Below are positions 24,909-33,796 of a stretch of DNA of 64,000 nt, piece by piece. This stretch comes from Mucilaginibacter terrenus. Its GTDB lineage: Bacteria > Bacteroidota > Bacteroidia > Sphingobacteriales > Sphingobacteriaceae. The stretch's first letter is position 1. Each line of letters opens with the position of its first letter. The stretch lies in contig NZ_QWDE01000001.1 in NCBI RefSeq assembly GCF_003432065.1, forward strand, positions 1 to 64,000, given 5' to 3'. Below the pieces are notes generated by a model. That model saw only the letters and a list, made by a program, of their open reading frames with translations, did not search any database and was not told the origin of the DNA. A program made the translations under genes and the position numbers.

Positions 24909-25301
24909 TTAAGCGTACATAATGCTGTCGTTTGCCGGGCAATTAGGCGGGCAGGCCTGCGTCATGTCGTAAATGTTGCTTTGTCCGTCGCCTGCAACTC
25001 CGCCACCAAGGTCAGGGTGTACAACAATAACGTCATGGCCGTCAACAACCGGTACTAAAATAAGCTTTGCCGTCATCGGATCAGTTGCGTCTGTTAGTCC
25101 GATGTACGCTCTTACTGATTCTGCACCGGGGTTAAACGTTAAAATGTTCTGGAAGTCCACAATAGGAATGTTAAAGTACTGAATGTGGAAATCATTATCT
25201 GATTGATCAAGGTAAGTTCTCCAGTTTGTTGTCCAGTTTACACCATCTTGTACAGGAATGGTACCATCAGGTCCTTCGGTTGGGTAATTTGCTTCGCTCA
25301 T
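24909..25301 (-). CDS. Small soluble protein with C-terminal CPPNC motif
   Basis: A 130-residue acidic protein without signal peptide. It contains repeated hydrophobic beta-strand-like segments (HIQYFNIPIVDFQNIL, KLILVPVVDGHDVIVV) and ends with ACPPNCPANDSIMYA, a CxxxC pair close to the C-terminus. No family recognised. It lies 60 bases upstream of the membrane-protein/kinase/regulator genes on the same strand, so it may be the first gene of that operon or an output of it. Confidence 0.6.
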   Translation of the reverse strand: MSEANYPTEGPDGTIPVQDGVNWTTNWRTYLDQSDNDFHIQYFNIPIVDFQNILTFNPGAESVRAYIGLTDATDPMTAKLILVPVVDGHDVIVVHPDLGGGVAGDGQSNIYDMTQACPPNCPANDSIMYA

Positions 25302-25551
25302 TTCGGGGGAATTAAGTGTTAAAGGTTAGGTTAATTAATAAGTACGCAGTTAAGTATCACAATAACATAAAGCTGTTTTGAAAGCATATGTACCATTGCG
25401 AGGGTAAATTAAGCAAACAATACAGCTAAATACAAGCTCTTGCAAAAAAATAGATGTTTATATATTATTTAATTTACTTTAACTATATGTTGTACAATTT
25501 TCTATGTTTACCCTGAATTTACACCGTTTACCACTCTAAATACCTATCGTT

Positions 25552-25974
25552 ATGGCTGCAGGCGAAATTGTTTACCAGCGCGAACATACCCTTGACCCCC
25601 TGGATTTTATTGATGTATTGCAACGCAGTACCCTGGCAGAACGGCGGCCTGTGCATGACTTAACCCGCATACAGCAGATGTGTGATACAGCCAACATGAT
25701 TATCACCGCCAGAATAGATGGTAAGCTGATAGGAATAGCGCGTTCGCTGACTGATTTTTCTTTTTGTACTTATCTGAGCGATCTTGCGGTTGATGAATTT
25801 TACCAGCGCAAGGGGATTGGCATAAGGCTGATAAAAGAAACAAAGCTTCATACACCTGTTGCCAAGCTAATACTGCTTGCCGCGCCCAAGGCTGTTGATT
25901 ACTACCCCAAAACAGGCATGACTAAACACGAACACTGTTTTATGTTAAGCGATGTTAATGAGCTGAAGGTTTAG
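25552..25974 (+). CDS. GNAT-family N-acetyltransferase
   Basis: The 140-residue acetyltransferase has the acetyl-CoA-binding motif A: LSDLAVDEFYQRKGIGIRLIKET (about 84-106), with the Q/RxxGxG/A signature as QRKGIG. Motif B is LLAAPKAVDYYPKTGM. The substrate is unknown; members of this size act on amines, amino acids or proteins. It stands alone, divergent from the CPPNC gene, with 250 bases of AT-rich spacer between them. Confidence 0.85.
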   Translation: MAAGEIVYQREHTLDPLDFIDVLQRSTLAERRPVHDLTRIQQMCDTANMIITARIDGKLIGIARSLTDFSFCTYLSDLAVDEFYQRKGIGIRLIKETKLHTPVAKLILLAAPKAVDYYPKTGMTKHEHCFMLSDVNELKV

Positions 25975-26072
25975 TGCTTCAGCCTGCTTTACTTTATCAC
26001 GTTGGGTTGATTACTGCTGATTTTTTTGCATTTTGCTTACGCTATAAGCTTCCGCACCAATTATAACAACGC

Positions 26073-28220
26073 ATGAAAAAGTATATCAGCTATGGCCTGT
26101 TCTCAGTTGTTCTGTTAGTTGCCGGTTGTTTAGGAGAGGATAAGTATTCCACCTGGCAGCAATACCGCGGATCTAACGAGAATATTCATTATACATCCCT
26201 AAAGCAAGTAGATACCGCCAATGTAAAGCAACTTACAATGGCATGGGAGTACCACACCAGGGATGCGGATACAGTTAATAAGTCTCAAATACAATGTAAC
26301 CCTATTATTATTGATGGCGTGCTTTACGGCACCACGCCTCAAATGAAACTTTTTGCTATTAATGCTGCAACGGGTCAGGAGAAATGGAAGTTTAATCCGT
26401 TCGATTCGCTGGAAAGCAATAAACGTAGCTTCTTTATTATGAATAACTGCCGTGGTGTAGCCTACTGGGCAGATGGAGACGATAAGCGAATACTCTATAC
26501 AGCCGGCCCTTATCTATATGCAATAAACGCTGTCAACGGCAAACCCGTTAAAAGCTTTGGAGATAACGGGAAAATAGACCTGCATGACGGGCTGGACAGG
26601 GATGTAAAAGACTTCTTTGTAACCGCCACATCTCCGCCCATTATCTATAATGACATAATGATAGCCGGTACAAGGGTAGACGAAGGAGCCCATGCGGCCC
26701 CGGGACATATACGCGGATTTGATGTGCGTACCGGTAAACGCAAGTGGATATTCCACACCATACCTTATCCTGGCGAACCCGGTTACGAGACCTGGGAAGA
26801 TAAGAATGCCTACAAATTTATAGGCGGCTCGAATGCGTGGGGAGGTTTTAGCCTGGATAAGGACAGGGGTATTGTGTACGGCTGCACCGGATCTGCCAGT
26901 TACGATTTTTACGGTGGAAAAAGGTTAGGCAATAACCTGTATGCTGACTGTATTTTAGCGCTGGACGCCAATACAGGTAAATTAAAGTGGCACTTTCAGG
27001 ATATACATCATGATGTATGGGATAAGGATATACCTGCACCGCCAATGTTGGTAAAAATTAAAGGACAAGATGCTGTAGCGGTAACCACCAAAGCCGGGTT
27101 CATCTTTGCCTTTGACAGGGTTACCGGTAAGCCTGTCTATGAAATAAAAGAAACGCCTGTGCCAACAGCTACTGATCTTATAGGCGAGAAACTATCACCA
27201 ACGCAGCCTATCCCAACTATGCCTGCCTCCTTTATGCGGCAGAACATGACGGAAAAGGACATCAATCCGTATCTGCCGGATAGTTCTTTGCAAAAAGTAA
27301 AAAAAGCGTTCGCTGGTTATCATCACGGCAACGTGTTCAACTCTATATCTCTCAATGGAACTATCGTATTCCCCGGTCTTGATGGCGGGGCTGAGTGGGG
27401 TGGTCCCTCTTATGACCCGGAAACCAGTGTGCTATATGTGAATGCCAACCAAATGGCGTGGATAATACAGGCAACTAAAGTGAATGAAGCCGCGGCACAC
27501 GAAACAAACCTGCAAGCGGGCGAACGGATTTTCAGAGCTAATTGCATGACCTGCCATGGCGCAGACAGGAAAGGGTCTGGCACATTCCCATCACTTGTAA
27601 ACATAAACCGTAAATACACTGCGGCTGCATTTGACACGCTGGTGCAGTCGGGAAGGAGGATGATGCCTGCTTTCCGGCAGTTGAAACCCGTAGAAAGGAA
27701 AGCACTTGCATCTTTTATACTCAATATAAACGCAGATCAGCCAAAGGCTTTTGTGAATCAGGAGAACAAAGCAGACGACGTTTACAAAATGCCGTACTCT
27801 ATTGTGGGCTACAATAAGTTTTTAACCACAGATGGCAAACCCGCAATAGCACCACCATGGGGTACCTTGAGCGCTGTTAACCTGAATACGGGTAAGTACA
27901 TTTGGCAGAAACCACTGGGCGACGATCCCGAGTTTCCGCATGGTAGTGTTCAGTCCGGAACCGAAAACTATGGCGCATCGGTAATTACCAAAGGTGGGCT
28001 TTTGTTTATAGCCGCCACCAAGGATGGCAAGTTTAGGGCATTTAATAAACGCAACGGTAAACTTTTGTGGGAGGTAGCCTTACCTGCACCCGGCTTTGCA
28101 ACGCCATCTGTATACAAAGTAAACCACAAGCAATATATCGTGATTGCCTGCGGTGGCGGAAAGATGGGCACACGTTCCGGTGACAGTTATGTTGCGTTTG
28201 CCTTACCTGATAAGAAGTAG
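26073..28220 (+). CDS. PQQ-dependent dehydrogenase with inserted cytochrome c
   Basis: A 715-residue periplasmic lipoprotein (lipobox VAGC, Cys19). It is an eight-bladed quinoprotein of the membrane-bound glucose dehydrogenase type, with WQQYRGSNENIHYTSL at the start and repeated W-motifs such as GQEKWKFNPF and GKLKWHFQ. Between propeller blades, near residues 480-560, lies a c-type haem domain with CMTCH. It would oxidise a sugar or alcohol and pass electrons through its own haem. No pqq biosynthesis gene is in the window. The GH140 gene follows after 2 bases, so the two are co-expressed. Confidence 0.85.
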   Translation: MKKYISYGLFSVVLLVAGCLGEDKYSTWQQYRGSNENIHYTSLKQVDTANVKQLTMAWEYHTRDADTVNKSQIQCNPIIIDGVLYGTTPQMKLFAINAATGQEKWKFNPFDSLESNKRSFFIMNNCRGVAYWADGDDKRILYTAGPYLYAINAVNGKPVKSFGDNGKIDLHDGLDRDVKDFFVTATSPPIIYNDIMIAGTRVDEGAHAAPGHIRGFDVRTGKRKWIFHTIPYPGEPGYETWEDKNAYKFIGGSNAWGGFSLDKDRGIVYGCTGSASYDFYGGKRLGNNLYADCILALDANTGKLKWHFQDIHHDVWDKDIPAPPMLVKIKGQDAVAVTTKAGFIFAFDRVTGKPVYEIKETPVPTATDLIGEKLSPTQPIPTMPASFMRQNMTEKDINPYLPDSSLQKVKKAFAGYHHGNVFNSISLNGTIVFPGLDGGAEWGGPSYDPETSVLYVNANQMAWIIQATKVNEAAAHETNLQAGERIFRANCMTCHGADRKGSGTFPSLVNINRKYTAAAFDTLVQSGRRMMPAFRQLKPVERKALASFILNINADQPKAFVNQENKADDVYKMPYSIVGYNKFLTTDGKPAIAPPWGTLSAVNLNTGKYIWQKPLGDDPEFPHGSVQSGTENYGASVITKGGLLFIAATKDGKFRAFNKRNGKLLWEVALPAPGFATPSVYKVNHKQYIVIACGGGKMGTRSGDSYVAFALPDKK

Positions 28221-28222
28221 TT

Positions 28223-29572
28223 ATGAAAAGATATTTATTGTTGATCCTCGCTTTAGCTTTTGTTGTTCCCTCCAAAGCTCAATTCGCAGTAAGCGCCAAC
28301 AAACATTACTTGTTGAAAGATGGCAAACCTTTCTTTTGGCTAGGAGATACCGCTTGGGAGCTATTTCACCGTTTGAATAGGGAAGAGGCAGACAGATACC
28401 TTAAACACCGCAGTGAGCAGGGTTTTACAGTAGTACAGGCTGTAGCACTAGCCGAATTGGACGGGCTAAACACGCCAAATGTTTATGGCGAAAAACCCCT
28501 GATTGACAACGACCCTACCAAGCCTAATGAAAAGTATTTTAAGCACGTTGACTATATCATAAACAAAGCAAAAGAATACGGCATCAACATAGCACTGCTG
28601 CCTACCTGGGGAGATAAACTATTCAAGAGCAGTTGGGGAGTAGGGCCGGAGGTGTTTACGGTCGGCAACGCCGAAGTATATGCAACTTGGTTAGCTAAAA
28701 GATATCAGAACTATACTAACATCATTTGGGTACTAGGCGGAGATCGGCAGCCCCGCGGCGAAGCTGACATGGCTGTTTGGCGTGCAATGGGCGAGGCGAT
28801 AATGAAGGCAACTGCTGGTAAGGCCATAATTACCTACCATTGCCAGCCAAATCAGCTGGGATCGGCGGAATGGTTCGGCAGCGAAAGCTGGTTTGCTTTT
28901 AATATGTTCCAGAACGGGCATTGCCGTGACACGCCGGTTTACGATAAGATCTTCTCGTCATATAGTTCTACACCGGTGAGACCGGTGCTTGATGGTGAAC
29001 CCATTTATGAAGATCATCCTGTCTGCTTCAATGTAAACGACCTGGGAACATCTAGCGCTTATGACGTGCGCAAGTATGCTTACCTCGACCTGTTTTCGGG
29101 TGCATTTGGGCATACTTACGGCTGTCATGATGTGTGGCAAATGTACAACCCCAAAGTAGCGCCACTCAACGGGCCACATATGTACTGGTATGATGCCTTG
29201 GACTTACCCGGAGCAAAACAGATGAACTTAGTGCGACAACTGATGGAATCGCACCCGATGTTGGATAGAGTGCCCGATCAAACCATACTTAACGAAAGCA
29301 ATAACGGTCCTGCAGATCGTATACAAGCTACAAGAGGCAAAGACTTCCTGTATGTTTATACTGCGGCAGGACAACCCTTTACCGTTATTGCCGGTAAGAT
29401 CTCAGGCGACAAGCTTAATGCCTATTGGTTCGATCCGCGCAGCGGAAAGGTGACCACTCTTGAGCCGGTATCTAACAAGCAGAATAACAGGTATACGCCA
29501 CCATCAACCGGTTACGGGCAGGATTGGGTTTTTGTTTTGGATGATGCCTCCAAACAGTACAAAATGCTGTAA
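28223..29572 (+). CDS. Glycoside hydrolase family 140 (apiosidase-like)
   Basis: The 449-residue protein has a signal peptide (ends SKA) and a DUF4038/GH140 catalytic barrel: FFWLGDTAWELFHRL near the N-terminus, LLPTWGDKLF, WVLGGDRQPRG and LDGEPIYEDHP with the probable catalytic acids. A C-terminal beta-sandwich of the collagen-binding-like type (about 370-449) follows. GH140 enzymes remove apiose from rhamnogalacturonan II side chains; related DUF4038 proteins are uncharacterised, so the substrate is inference. It converges with the Smr-domain gene, 6 bases apart with no terminator between. Confidence 0.8.
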   Translation: MKRYLLLILALAFVVPSKAQFAVSANKHYLLKDGKPFFWLGDTAWELFHRLNREEADRYLKHRSEQGFTVVQAVALAELDGLNTPNVYGEKPLIDNDPTKPNEKYFKHVDYIINKAKEYGINIALLPTWGDKLFKSSWGVGPEVFTVGNAEVYATWLAKRYQNYTNIIWVLGGDRQPRGEADMAVWRAMGEAIMKATAGKAIITYHCQPNQLGSAEWFGSESWFAFNMFQNGHCRDTPVYDKIFSSYSSTPVRPVLDGEPIYEDHPVCFNVNDLGTSSAYDVRKYAYLDLFSGAFGHTYGCHDVWQMYNPKVAPLNGPHMYWYDALDLPGAKQMNLVRQLMESHPMLDRVPDQTILNESNNGPADRIQATRGKDFLYVYTAAGQPFTVIAGKISGDKLNAYWFDPRSGKVTTLEPVSNKQNNRYTPPSTGYGQDWVFVLDDASKQYKML

Positions 29573-29578
29573 CTTTTG

Positions 29579-30523
29579 CTATTTCAGCATCACCTTTGTT
29601 GCCCCGTAGCCAAACTTCTCTTTGCGTGCATCTAAAAAGGTTTGCACCTTTTGGTTCTTGCTCAGCAATTTGTGAAGCTCGTGCTTAAGTATGCCATTGC
29701 CCGTACCATGTATAAAGGTTACTTCAGGCATTTGGTGAACTATGGCCGCCTCTAAAGACTTTTTAAAGTGGCTTACCTGTATATTCAATATCTCACTGCT
29801 GCTTAAAAACTGATGGTCATCGCGCAGGCGTTCAATATGGAGGTCTATCTCTCCTGAAGGTTTGGCAACCTCCTGCTTTTCTTCTGCAGGTTTAAAAAAG
29901 CTTTCTTTGAGTTTCTGGGCGTCAAGCACCAACTCAGGCTCGTCTAACTGTATAAGCCATCCCTGCTGGTTTAGAAATGGAACTGTCTTTTTTGCACCAG
30001 CAAAGTCTTTAGCCTTAAATTGCTCTGTAATATTAAGAGGCTCTTGTACGGCCTGATCTTGCCTGGTATGAAACAGCACCTGGAAGATAAGCTTTGGCCA
30101 AAGCTGCAGGTCTGCAAGTTTGTTGGAGTATACTTTAGCAAACGAACGTGGCTCCAGTATGCCCGCAAACTCACCTTTGAATTGCTTCTGTTGCTGCGTA
30201 TTTACCGACGTTAACAACTGGTACGATGTTTCATTCACGATGAACAAGTGCACAACCGACGATGCTTTGGCATCTGCCACTACGGCAAGGTATACGCCTT
30301 TGTTTTTGAACTCACCGGGAACAACGGGAACATCAGCAGTTGGTTCTTCATCGCCAACTTCGGTTTTTTGGCCGTGTATATAAGTTACCTTGCTGGCAAG
30401 CACCGGAATCTCAAAATCATCCTCGCCGGTAACGCCAATCATTTGCTCATCAATAATGCGGGTTACATAACCCTCCATCTTCTCATCTATAAAGCGCACA
30501 AAGTCGCCTAACTTGTATTTCAT
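29579..30523 (-). CDS. DUF2027 and Smr-domain protein
   Basis: The 314-residue protein starts with a small beta-barrel (KYKLGDFVRFIDEKMEGYV), then a DUF2027-type region to about residue 215, and ends with an Smr domain (EIDLHIERL, then FIHGTGNGILKHELHKLL). Smr domains of MutS2 and related proteins are nucleases acting on DNA or on ribosome-bound mRNA. HGTGNG is the conserved active loop; the DLHIERL motif carries the DxH. It has no signal peptide and is cytoplasmic. A -7 element lies at 30540. Confidence 0.85.
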   Translation of the reverse strand: MKYKLGDFVRFIDEKMEGYVTRIIDEQMIGVTGEDDFEIPVLASKVTYIHGQKTEVGDEEPTADVPVVPGEFKNKGVYLAVVADAKASSVVHLFIVNETSYQLLTSVNTQQQKQFKGEFAGILEPRSFAKVYSNKLADLQLWPKLIFQVLFHTRQDQAVQEPLNITEQFKAKDFAGAKKTVPFLNQQGWLIQLDEPELVLDAQKLKESFFKPAEEKQEVAKPSGEIDLHIERLRDDHQFLSSSEILNIQVSHFKKSLEAAIVHQMPEVTFIHGTGNGILKHELHKLLSKNQKVQTFLDARKEKFGYGATKVMLK

Positions 30524-30539
30524 AGTAGTATAACTGCAA

Positions 30540-30547
30540 CAAAGGTA
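30540..30547 (-). promoter_or_regulatory. -7 promoter element of Smr-domain gene
   Basis: On the minus strand TACCTTTG matches TAnnTTTG exactly and would start transcription about 10 bases before the ATG at 30523. No TTG is present 19 bases upstream, so an activator may help. The inverted repeat at 30603-30624 is suitably placed. Confidence 0.5.
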
Positions 30548-30602
30548 CCAATATCCAGCTGGTATAGCTGCCGGGTATTGTCAAAAGAAAGGTAAGGATA
30601 AC

Positions 30603-30624
30603 TGTAACACGACAACGTGTTACA
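30603..30624. promoter_or_regulatory. Inverted repeat, candidate regulator site
   Basis: The perfect dyad TGTAACAC-GACAAC-GTGTTACA lies in the 500-base divergent gap between the Smr-domain and M1-peptidase genes. Its half-site recurs as an array to the right. It is a good candidate binding site for a dimeric regulator. Confidence 0.6.
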
Positions 30625-30769
30625 CCTGATACACTTTTTCAGGTCGAAAAACAATTAAGTAATTGATGGATAGTTACTTGAATGAAAACCATGTTACAGT
30701 TTTTGAAACCATGATACAGTTTTATCGCCATTTTTGGCTGGTGATACAGGTTTTAACTGCCTGTTACAG
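30618..30769 (+). repeat. Array of TG(A/T)TACA(C/G) octamers
   Basis: Six direct copies start at 30618, 30627, 30692, 30712, 30742 and 30762. The last four are spaced 20, 30 and 20 bases, i.e. whole helical turns. Two of them sit in a near-perfect 20-base tandem repeat (30683-30702 and 30703-30722). A 71-codon frame runs through here, but it is a by-product of the repeats and the following hairpin. The rest of the 499-base gap holds only AT-rich promoter DNA for the M1-peptidase gene. Confidence 0.6.
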
Positions 30770-30808
30770 CGTTCTTAGCAAGAGCGGCAGCTATTATTTA
30801 AAACAACA

Positions 30809-30833
30809 AAAGCCAGGCAAAATGCCCGGCTTT
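30809..30833 (+). terminator. Orphan terminator-like hairpin in a divergent gap
   Basis: An 11-bp stem with one mismatch (AAAGCCAGGCA / TGCCCGGCTTT), loop AAA, and a short T-run. Both flanking genes point away from it, so it cannot serve either. It may end a short untranslated RNA that begins within the octamer array. Confidence 0.45.
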
Positions 30834-31022
30834 GTACAGTTATTTAATACCCCTACTAAAATAACTTTAAACAAATAACACCATTAATAAAGTGGTAAGC
30901 AAATTAATTTCCAGAGACTATTGTAACAATTCGTTTACCAATCCGGTCTCAATTATCGGGCATTAAATACTAATTTTACGAAATCAGTCATCATCAAAAA
31001 ACTTATCTAAACTCCTATAAAC

Positions 31023-32909
31023 ATGATCAGAAAAATAGCGCTAACAGCAATAAGCGCCTTATTCTTACTGCAAACACAGGCACAAAGCCTTTACATGCCC
31101 AGAGACATTAAACAAGCGTATGCAAAGGGCACCCGTTCTGCCGATGGCAAACCCGGCAGCAAGTACTGGCAGAACTCTGGCCGCTACAATATATCAGTTT
31201 CGGTAGCGCCACCAAACCGGAGGGTTACAGGCAGCGAACAGATTACCTACGTAAACAATAGCCCGGATACACTTAAACGTATCAATCTTAAGTTGATCCT
31301 GAACATTCACCGCCCGGGTGCCCCGCGTGATGGATCAGCCAGCCTTGATTACCTTACCGAAGGTATACAGATAGATAGTTTTGTAGTTGGTGGCCAGAAC
31401 AAACCATGGAATAACAAAACTAATGCGCTTACCAATCAAAATGTGAACCTGCCTAAACCGCTGATGCCACACGAGTCATTAGCGATGAACATTGCATGGC
31501 ACTATGACCTGAGTAAGGAAAGCGGCCGCGAGGGCGTGATAGATTCTACATCATTTTACCTGGCTTATTTTTACCCGCGCGTTTCTGTTTATGACGACTA
31601 TAACGGCTGGGACAGGCTGAACTTTGTAGACTCTAAAGAATTTTACAACGACTTTAATGATTATACCTTGAGCGTAACCGTACCTAAAAACTTTGTTGTT
31701 TGGGCCACAGGTACGTTACAGAACCCAACACAGGTTTTACAGCCGGAGTTTGCTAAACGCCTGCAAACATCTATGACCAGCGACTCTACCATACACGTTG
31801 CTACGCTTGACGAATTGAACAGCAATAAGGTTACCGCACAAAGTGCTACTAATACCTGGATATGGAAGGCCGAGAACATTACCGATATGGCCGTTGGTAT
31901 AAGCAACCATTACATTTGGGATGCGGGTAGCGTAGTGGTTGATAAGAACACCGGTCGCCGTTCCAGCATGCAGGCTGCTTATCCACTGGCAGCAACAGAT
32001 TTCAAAAAGTCTGTACAATATGGCCGCAATGCCTTAGGCTGGTTTAGTAACAACTGGCCGGGCGTACCTTATCCTTTCCCTAAGATGACAGCCTTTAAAG
32101 GCTTTGCGGACATGGAGTACCCAATGATGGTTAACGATAGCCAATTTGGTGATGCTACCTTTGCGCAACTGGTGCAAGACCACGAAATAGCACATACCTG
32201 GTTCCCGTTCTACATGGGCATAAACGAAAGCCGCTACGCGTTCATGGATGAAGGCTGGGCTACCACATTTGAGTATTTGATTGGCATTGCCGAAAATGGT
32301 CCTGAAAAGGCGTCGGCTTTCTACAAGCAATTTCGTATAAATGGCTGGATAGGAGATAAGTCTACTGCCGAAGACCTTCCGGTTATTACACCATCTAACG
32401 AGCAGATAGCCGGTTACGGCAATAATGCTTATGGCAAACCATCATTAAGTTACCTGGCGTTAAAAGATATGCTTGGCGATGATTTGTTTAAGAAAGCGCT
32501 TCATGGTTACATGGACCGTTGGCACGGCAAGCACCCAATCCCATGGGATTACTTCAACTCTATGAGCAACATCTCAGGCCGCAACCTTAACTGGTTTTTT
32601 AACAACTGGTTCTTTACCAACTACTATAACGATGTTGCTATTGCAAGCGGCGTTACAGGTAAAGATGGCTATACGCTAACGGTTACTAATCCGGGTGGTT
32701 TTGCTATCCCGTTTGATGTGGTACTTACTTTTGCGGACGGAAGCACCAAGACAATTCATCAGACACCGGCAGTTTGGGAGGCCAACCAAAAACAAACATT
32801 AGTTACCTTTAAAGCCGTGATTGGCAAAAGCTTAAAATCAGTAACGCTTGATACCGGTATTTTTGTTGACGCAAATACTGCAGATAACACCTGGTCGGTT
32901 AAAAAGTAG
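31023..32909 (+). CDS. M1-family metallopeptidase, secreted
   Basis: The 628-residue protein has a signal peptide (ends TQAQ) and a gluzincin domain: HEIAHTWFPF (about 389-398) supplies two zinc histidines and the catalytic Glu, and ESRYAFMDEGWATTFEY gives the third ligand Glu. An N-terminal beta-saddle domain (GSEQITYVNNSPDTLKRINLKL) and C-terminal helical/Ig part complete the M1 plan. The usual GAMEN substrate motif is replaced by FADMEYPMMV. It is an aminopeptidase of the periplasm or cell surface. Single-gene unit with a strong terminator. Confidence 0.88.
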   Translation: MIRKIALTAISALFLLQTQAQSLYMPRDIKQAYAKGTRSADGKPGSKYWQNSGRYNISVSVAPPNRRVTGSEQITYVNNSPDTLKRINLKLILNIHRPGAPRDGSASLDYLTEGIQIDSFVVGGQNKPWNNKTNALTNQNVNLPKPLMPHESLAMNIAWHYDLSKESGREGVIDSTSFYLAYFYPRVSVYDDYNGWDRLNFVDSKEFYNDFNDYTLSVTVPKNFVVWATGTLQNPTQVLQPEFAKRLQTSMTSDSTIHVATLDELNSNKVTAQSATNTWIWKAENITDMAVGISNHYIWDAGSVVVDKNTGRRSSMQAAYPLAATDFKKSVQYGRNALGWFSNNWPGVPYPFPKMTAFKGFADMEYPMMVNDSQFGDATFAQLVQDHEIAHTWFPFYMGINESRYAFMDEGWATTFEYLIGIAENGPEKASAFYKQFRINGWIGDKSTAEDLPVITPSNEQIAGYGNNAYGKPSLSYLALKDMLGDDLFKKALHGYMDRWHGKHPIPWDYFNSMSNISGRNLNWFFNNWFFTNYYNDVAIASGVTGKDGYTLTVTNPGGFAIPFDVVLTFADGSTKTIHQTPAVWEANQKQTLVTFKAVIGKSLKSVTLDTGIFVDANTADNTWSVKK

Positions 32910-32921
32910 AATTCAGTACAT

Positions 32922-32955
32922 AAAAAAAGCCGCTCTATTTAGAGCGGCTTTTTTT
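32922..32955. terminator. Bidirectional terminator (M1 peptidase / YtxH)
   Basis: A perfect 15-bp stem (AAAAAAAGCCGCTCT / AGAGCGGCTTTTTTT) with loop ATTT lies between two convergent genes and works in both directions. Confidence 0.92.
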
Positions 32956-32971
32956 ATGTATAGCTATCAGC

Positions 32972-33337
32972 TTATGCGTTCTGGATAGAATTGTTCCAGT
33001 CGTTAGCTGTTGATTTTGCTTTGTTAGTTGCATTTTCTTTAGCACCGGCTACAGCATCTTCTGCTTTGCCCTGTACGCTGTCAATAGCGTTACCAGCTTC
33101 GCCAACCAGGCTGTTGTATTTATTCTTTACAGAATCAACAACTGTGCTGCTGTACTCTTTAACGTTGTCTGCAGTTGATTGTGCTTTTGTTTTAGCACCG
33201 TCAATAAGGTCGTTAACGTAATCAGCGATGTCGCCTCTTAACTCTTCGCCTTTTTCTGGCGCCAACAATAAGCCTAAAGCGGCACCTGCCGCAGCACCCA
33301 CTAAAAGTGCTGCTATAATTTTTGCTTGATCTTTCAT
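32972..33337 (-). CDS. YtxH-domain protein
   Basis: A 121-residue protein with one N-terminal hydrophobic, Gly/Ala-rich helix (AALLVGAAAGAALGLLLAPEKGEELR), the YtxH signature. A long helical Ala/Lys/Asp/Asn-rich tail follows, with LEA-like low-complexity repeats (VKEYSSTVVDSVKNKYNSL). YtxH proteins are small general-stress proteins in other bacteria; their function is not known. It lies at the membrane with the tail in the cytoplasm or periplasm. Confidence 0.85.
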   Translation of the reverse strand: MKDQAKIIAALLVGAAAGAALGLLLAPEKGEELRGDIADYVNDLIDGAKTKAQSTADNVKEYSSTVVDSVKNKYNSLVGEAGNAIDSVQGKAEDAVAGAKENATNKAKSTANDWNNSIQNA

Positions 33338-33514
33338 ATCTGTTACTTATTAGTAGATGATTTCATTGAAGATAACAAACCCTATGCCGTTGTGTTTAAA
33401 TAAGCTATAAAAATCAAAAAAAGCTTTGTTTAGGTAGTAACTGCTCCACGAGATTTCTTAGAACACACAAACGTTGCCTAAAAACGTTAAAAAAAGCAGC
33501 AACATATTTTTATT

Positions 33515-33742
33515 ATGGACGATCTGTTCCGCTCTATACATTTCCGGCAATATTTTTACCTCATCAGCATAATAACTTTACTACTACTGTTTGTAATAAA
33601 GTACAAAGTGTTACCTGTTATAAACCGGCGGGAAACTCAGCGTAAGAAAACTTTGCGCTTTTTTCTGGATACATTGATAACGCTGATAATAGCAGCCCTC
33701 GTTATATCGGGATTGATTTTTTGGTTGTACGGCAACGCCTAA
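33515..33742 (+). CDS. Small two-helix membrane protein
   Basis: A 75-residue protein with two hydrophobic helices (about 14-34 and 50-71) separated by a strongly basic loop (NRRETQRKKTLR), predicting the loop in the cytoplasm. No family recognised. A strong terminator 4 bases after its stop supports it as a real transcription unit. Confidence 0.6.
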   Translation: MDDLFRSIHFRQYFYLISIITLLLLFVIKYKVLPVINRRETQRKKTLRFFLDTLITLIIAALVISGLIFWLYGNA

Positions 33743-33745
33743 CAT

Positions 33746-33779
33746 AAAGAAAGCCGCTCCATGAGGAGCGGCTTTCTTT
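33746..33779. terminator. Bidirectional terminator
   Basis: A perfect 15-bp stem (AAAGAAAGCCGCTCC / GGAGCGGCTTTCTTT) with loop ATGA lies between the small membrane-protein gene and the convergent GH125 gene. Confidence 0.92.
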
Positions 33780-33796
33780 TATTTGTTCTAATCACC

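Noticed and set aside
30663..30878. 71-codon frame on plus strand
   Set aside because: It is made of the octamer array and the hairpin at 30809; the protein has no family-like features.
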